From contig CP136063.1 of assembly GCA_032622095.1 (NCBI GenBank), positions 114,970,723-115,034,722 on the forward strand: a DNA stretch of 64,000 nt, given 5' to 3'. This document shows, one piece after another, positions 62,548 to 64,000 of the stretch. The position numbers and the translations under genes were made by a program. The DNA comes from Siphonodentalium dalli (Eukaryota > Mollusca > Scaphopoda > Gadilida > Siphonodentaliidae). Numbering within the stretch: the stretch's first letter is position 1; every line of letters starts with the position of its first letter. A model generated the notes under the pieces. The model was not told where the DNA came from, did no database searches, and saw nothing but the letters and a program-made list of their open reading frames with translations.

Positions 62548-63311
62548 CCCTATCACACTCATATCAGGCCGGCGCTTGCATTGCGCTGCAAAAGTATCAA
62601 AGCGCCCACCTAAACGCACTAAGAACCGATTGGTGACGCAGTGGACACTGGCTACAACGGGCGAGGGTCCCTATGGTCGCCCATAGGCGCCAGAGCGCCG
62701 CGCTTGTTTTGTGCATGCACAAAACAAGCGCAGAGGCTCTGCGTTCTGACCAAGGTGTAGTAAGCTTACTGCAGTTGCAGAGGAATTCTTGCTGCGACCA
62801 CGAGTAGCTTGTATCCGTCCTTGCTACGTCAACGGGGCGCTCATGTTGCTCGCTTTGTGCTGTCAGAGCGCCGTGCTTGTTTTGCATCACCAATCGGTTC
62901 TTGGATACCTTAGTGCGCTTTGCTTGGCGCTTTGATAACTTTTCAGCGCAATGCAAGCGCCGGCCTGATCGCAGCAGAGTGTGACAATGGTTTATTCAGA
63001 CAGCTAATCTATTGCGGATTGTTGGGTATATTCCCCACAACCTAAACACTGACTATGACTGGAGAACGCAGGAGACGCTATTTATACTCTCCGCGCCCGC
63101 ATAGAGTACGTTTTGAAAACTTATTGAGAACGTACTAGCAACACAATAGCAGCGACGTGAGACTTGACAAAGTAGGAACTCAATAGGAGCATACTTTGTG
63201 TTAACAGTTTGACAATTTTGGACAGTTTTCCGCGCTCCTCCTGCGTGTTACTCATATTTTGGTACCTTTTCAGCGCAATGCAAGGCCGGCCTGAGTGTGA
63301 CAGGGGTTTTA
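62548..63311. mobile_element. Inverted-repeat element with a third internal end
   Basis: Left CCCCTATCACACTC, then AGGCCGGCGCTTGCATTGCG, is inverted at 62,940-62,995 and again, at the outer right, at 63,265-63,311 (CAGCGCAATGCAAGGCCGGC, then GAGTGTGACAGGGG). The outer pair may bound the element. The inner pair (about 62,548-62,995) has arms of about 100 bp including CTAAGAACCGATTGGTGA. No TSD was confirmed and no genuine coding frame was seen. Confidence 0.65.
62700..62731. repeat. Perfect 32-bp palindrome
   Basis: GCGCTTGTTTTGTGCA followed directly by its exact reverse complement, with no loop. It lies at the centre of the inverted-repeat element. Confidence 0.95.
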
Positions 63312-64000
63312 CACAGGTCTGTCTGATATTTAAAAAAATGCATCTGACATTTTGTCGAAAACGTTTTGCTTTTAAATTTGTTAAGAACATTCAACAAAAA
63401 TTGAAGCTGAATTAGTGTATGATCATTGATCAATCAAGTCACTATATTCTCTTTGCTAGAGTTAAGTAAAACAGTAAATTATACTTAATATAATATTCAT
63501 TGTTTATTAACCCTTTCTAGGCTTTCGTGACTACACGTATTCTTAATCTTTGCGTTATCTGCATTTTGTTTATTTTCTATCTGAGGCCGAGGTGAAGGTG
63601 CCAGTGATTTTTGTTTGGGACCGGCACCCCAGAAATCTGATAATGTTTTCGGCATTGTTTTGTTTTGTTGTTTGCATAATTCAATACACACGCAGACGAT
63701 ATTTTCACGAGGTCAATGACGGCGTGCTGCATCTCAAAACGTCGCACCATGCATACATCTAAACGGACCGCAATTTATTTTAGTTTGCCTTCCTAGTACA
63801 TTACAGGCATAGCCGCAGCATAATTTTAATAATAATACGCAGATGCGTCACATGTATGTGTGCCACTATATTACTTAAAATGATTTATTGTCCGTTGTAC
63901 GATTCCAATCACGCGTTTCATTCCGCAATGATTTCCGTTCTGAGTTTTTCGTATTTTGTATTCTGAGAAATATGTTCTATATATAACTATTGGGGAAATC
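63312..64000. other. Right edge of window
   Basis: A piggyBac-like word TTAACCCTTTCTAGGC at 63,508 is the only recognisable item. The remaining TTC24-like 3' exon(s) were not found here. Confidence 0.4.

Noticed and set aside
62597-62956. 119-codon minus-strand frame
   Set aside because: Lies wholly within inverted-repeat sequence, including the 32-bp palindrome; composition is not protein-like.

Overview
The window is AT-rich, intron-rich animal DNA packed with mobile elements. Marine-invertebrate repeat types (tRNA-derived SINEs, (CCGT)n-bearing dispersed repeats, a cysteine-rich multicopy ORF family) sit next to two conserved, multi-exon host genes. I read it as a nuclear scaffold from a marine invertebrate bilaterian; the phylum cannot be fixed from sequence alone. 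There is no prokaryotic or CRISPR signature.

Host genes. (1) On the minus strand, 13,264 to 2,470, are the first five coding exons (180 codons, all phase 0) of a predicted N-myristoylated ankyrin-repeat protein. It starts MGQAASK, nearly every exon is one ankyrin repeat, and the 3' end lies off the left edge. (2) On the plus strand, 37,047 to 59,541, are nine coding exons (630 codons, open at the 3' end) of a TTC24-type tetratricopeptide-repeat protein. Exons 1-4 carry about nine TPRs. Exons 5-9 encode a basic, then serine/acidic, low-complexity tail. Splice phases close correctly at every junction in both models. The two genes point away from each other and are separated by about 24 kb of mostly mobile DNA.

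Layout. 1-1.5 kb: frameshifted hAT-like transposase. 2.5-13.3 kb: ankyrin gene, with three hAT elements with exact 8-bp target duplications, a broken ~142-bp tandem array and a piggyBac-like MITE in its introns. 14.5-21.6 kb: MULE with TIRs and TSD, two tRNA-derived SINEs sharing a core (one split by an inverted-minisatellite MITE), a TA-flanked MITE, and a LINE RT fragment split by another MITE. 22.6-25.3 kb: a decayed multicopy ORF carrying an in-place inversion. 25.3-33.8 kb: an ~8.5-kb foldback-like element with ~1.5-kb modular inverted arms. 34.7 kb: another LINE fragment. 35.5-58.1 kb: seven copies of a ~215-bp near-perfect hairpin MITE in or beside TTC24 introns, with piggyBac-like MITEs, a hAT, two Helitron ends, a 5'-truncated LINE, an alternating dimeric satellite and a ~390-bp duplication. 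59.5-62.2 kb: a composite repeat containing a TIR element containing a hAT (three nested layers). 62.5-63.3 kb: an inverted-repeat element with a perfect 32-bp palindrome.

No complete autonomous transposon was found: every transposase or RT reading frame is broken or truncated, although many non-autonomous copies keep clean ends and target duplications. Family names come from recognised motifs and remembered family features; no database search was run.
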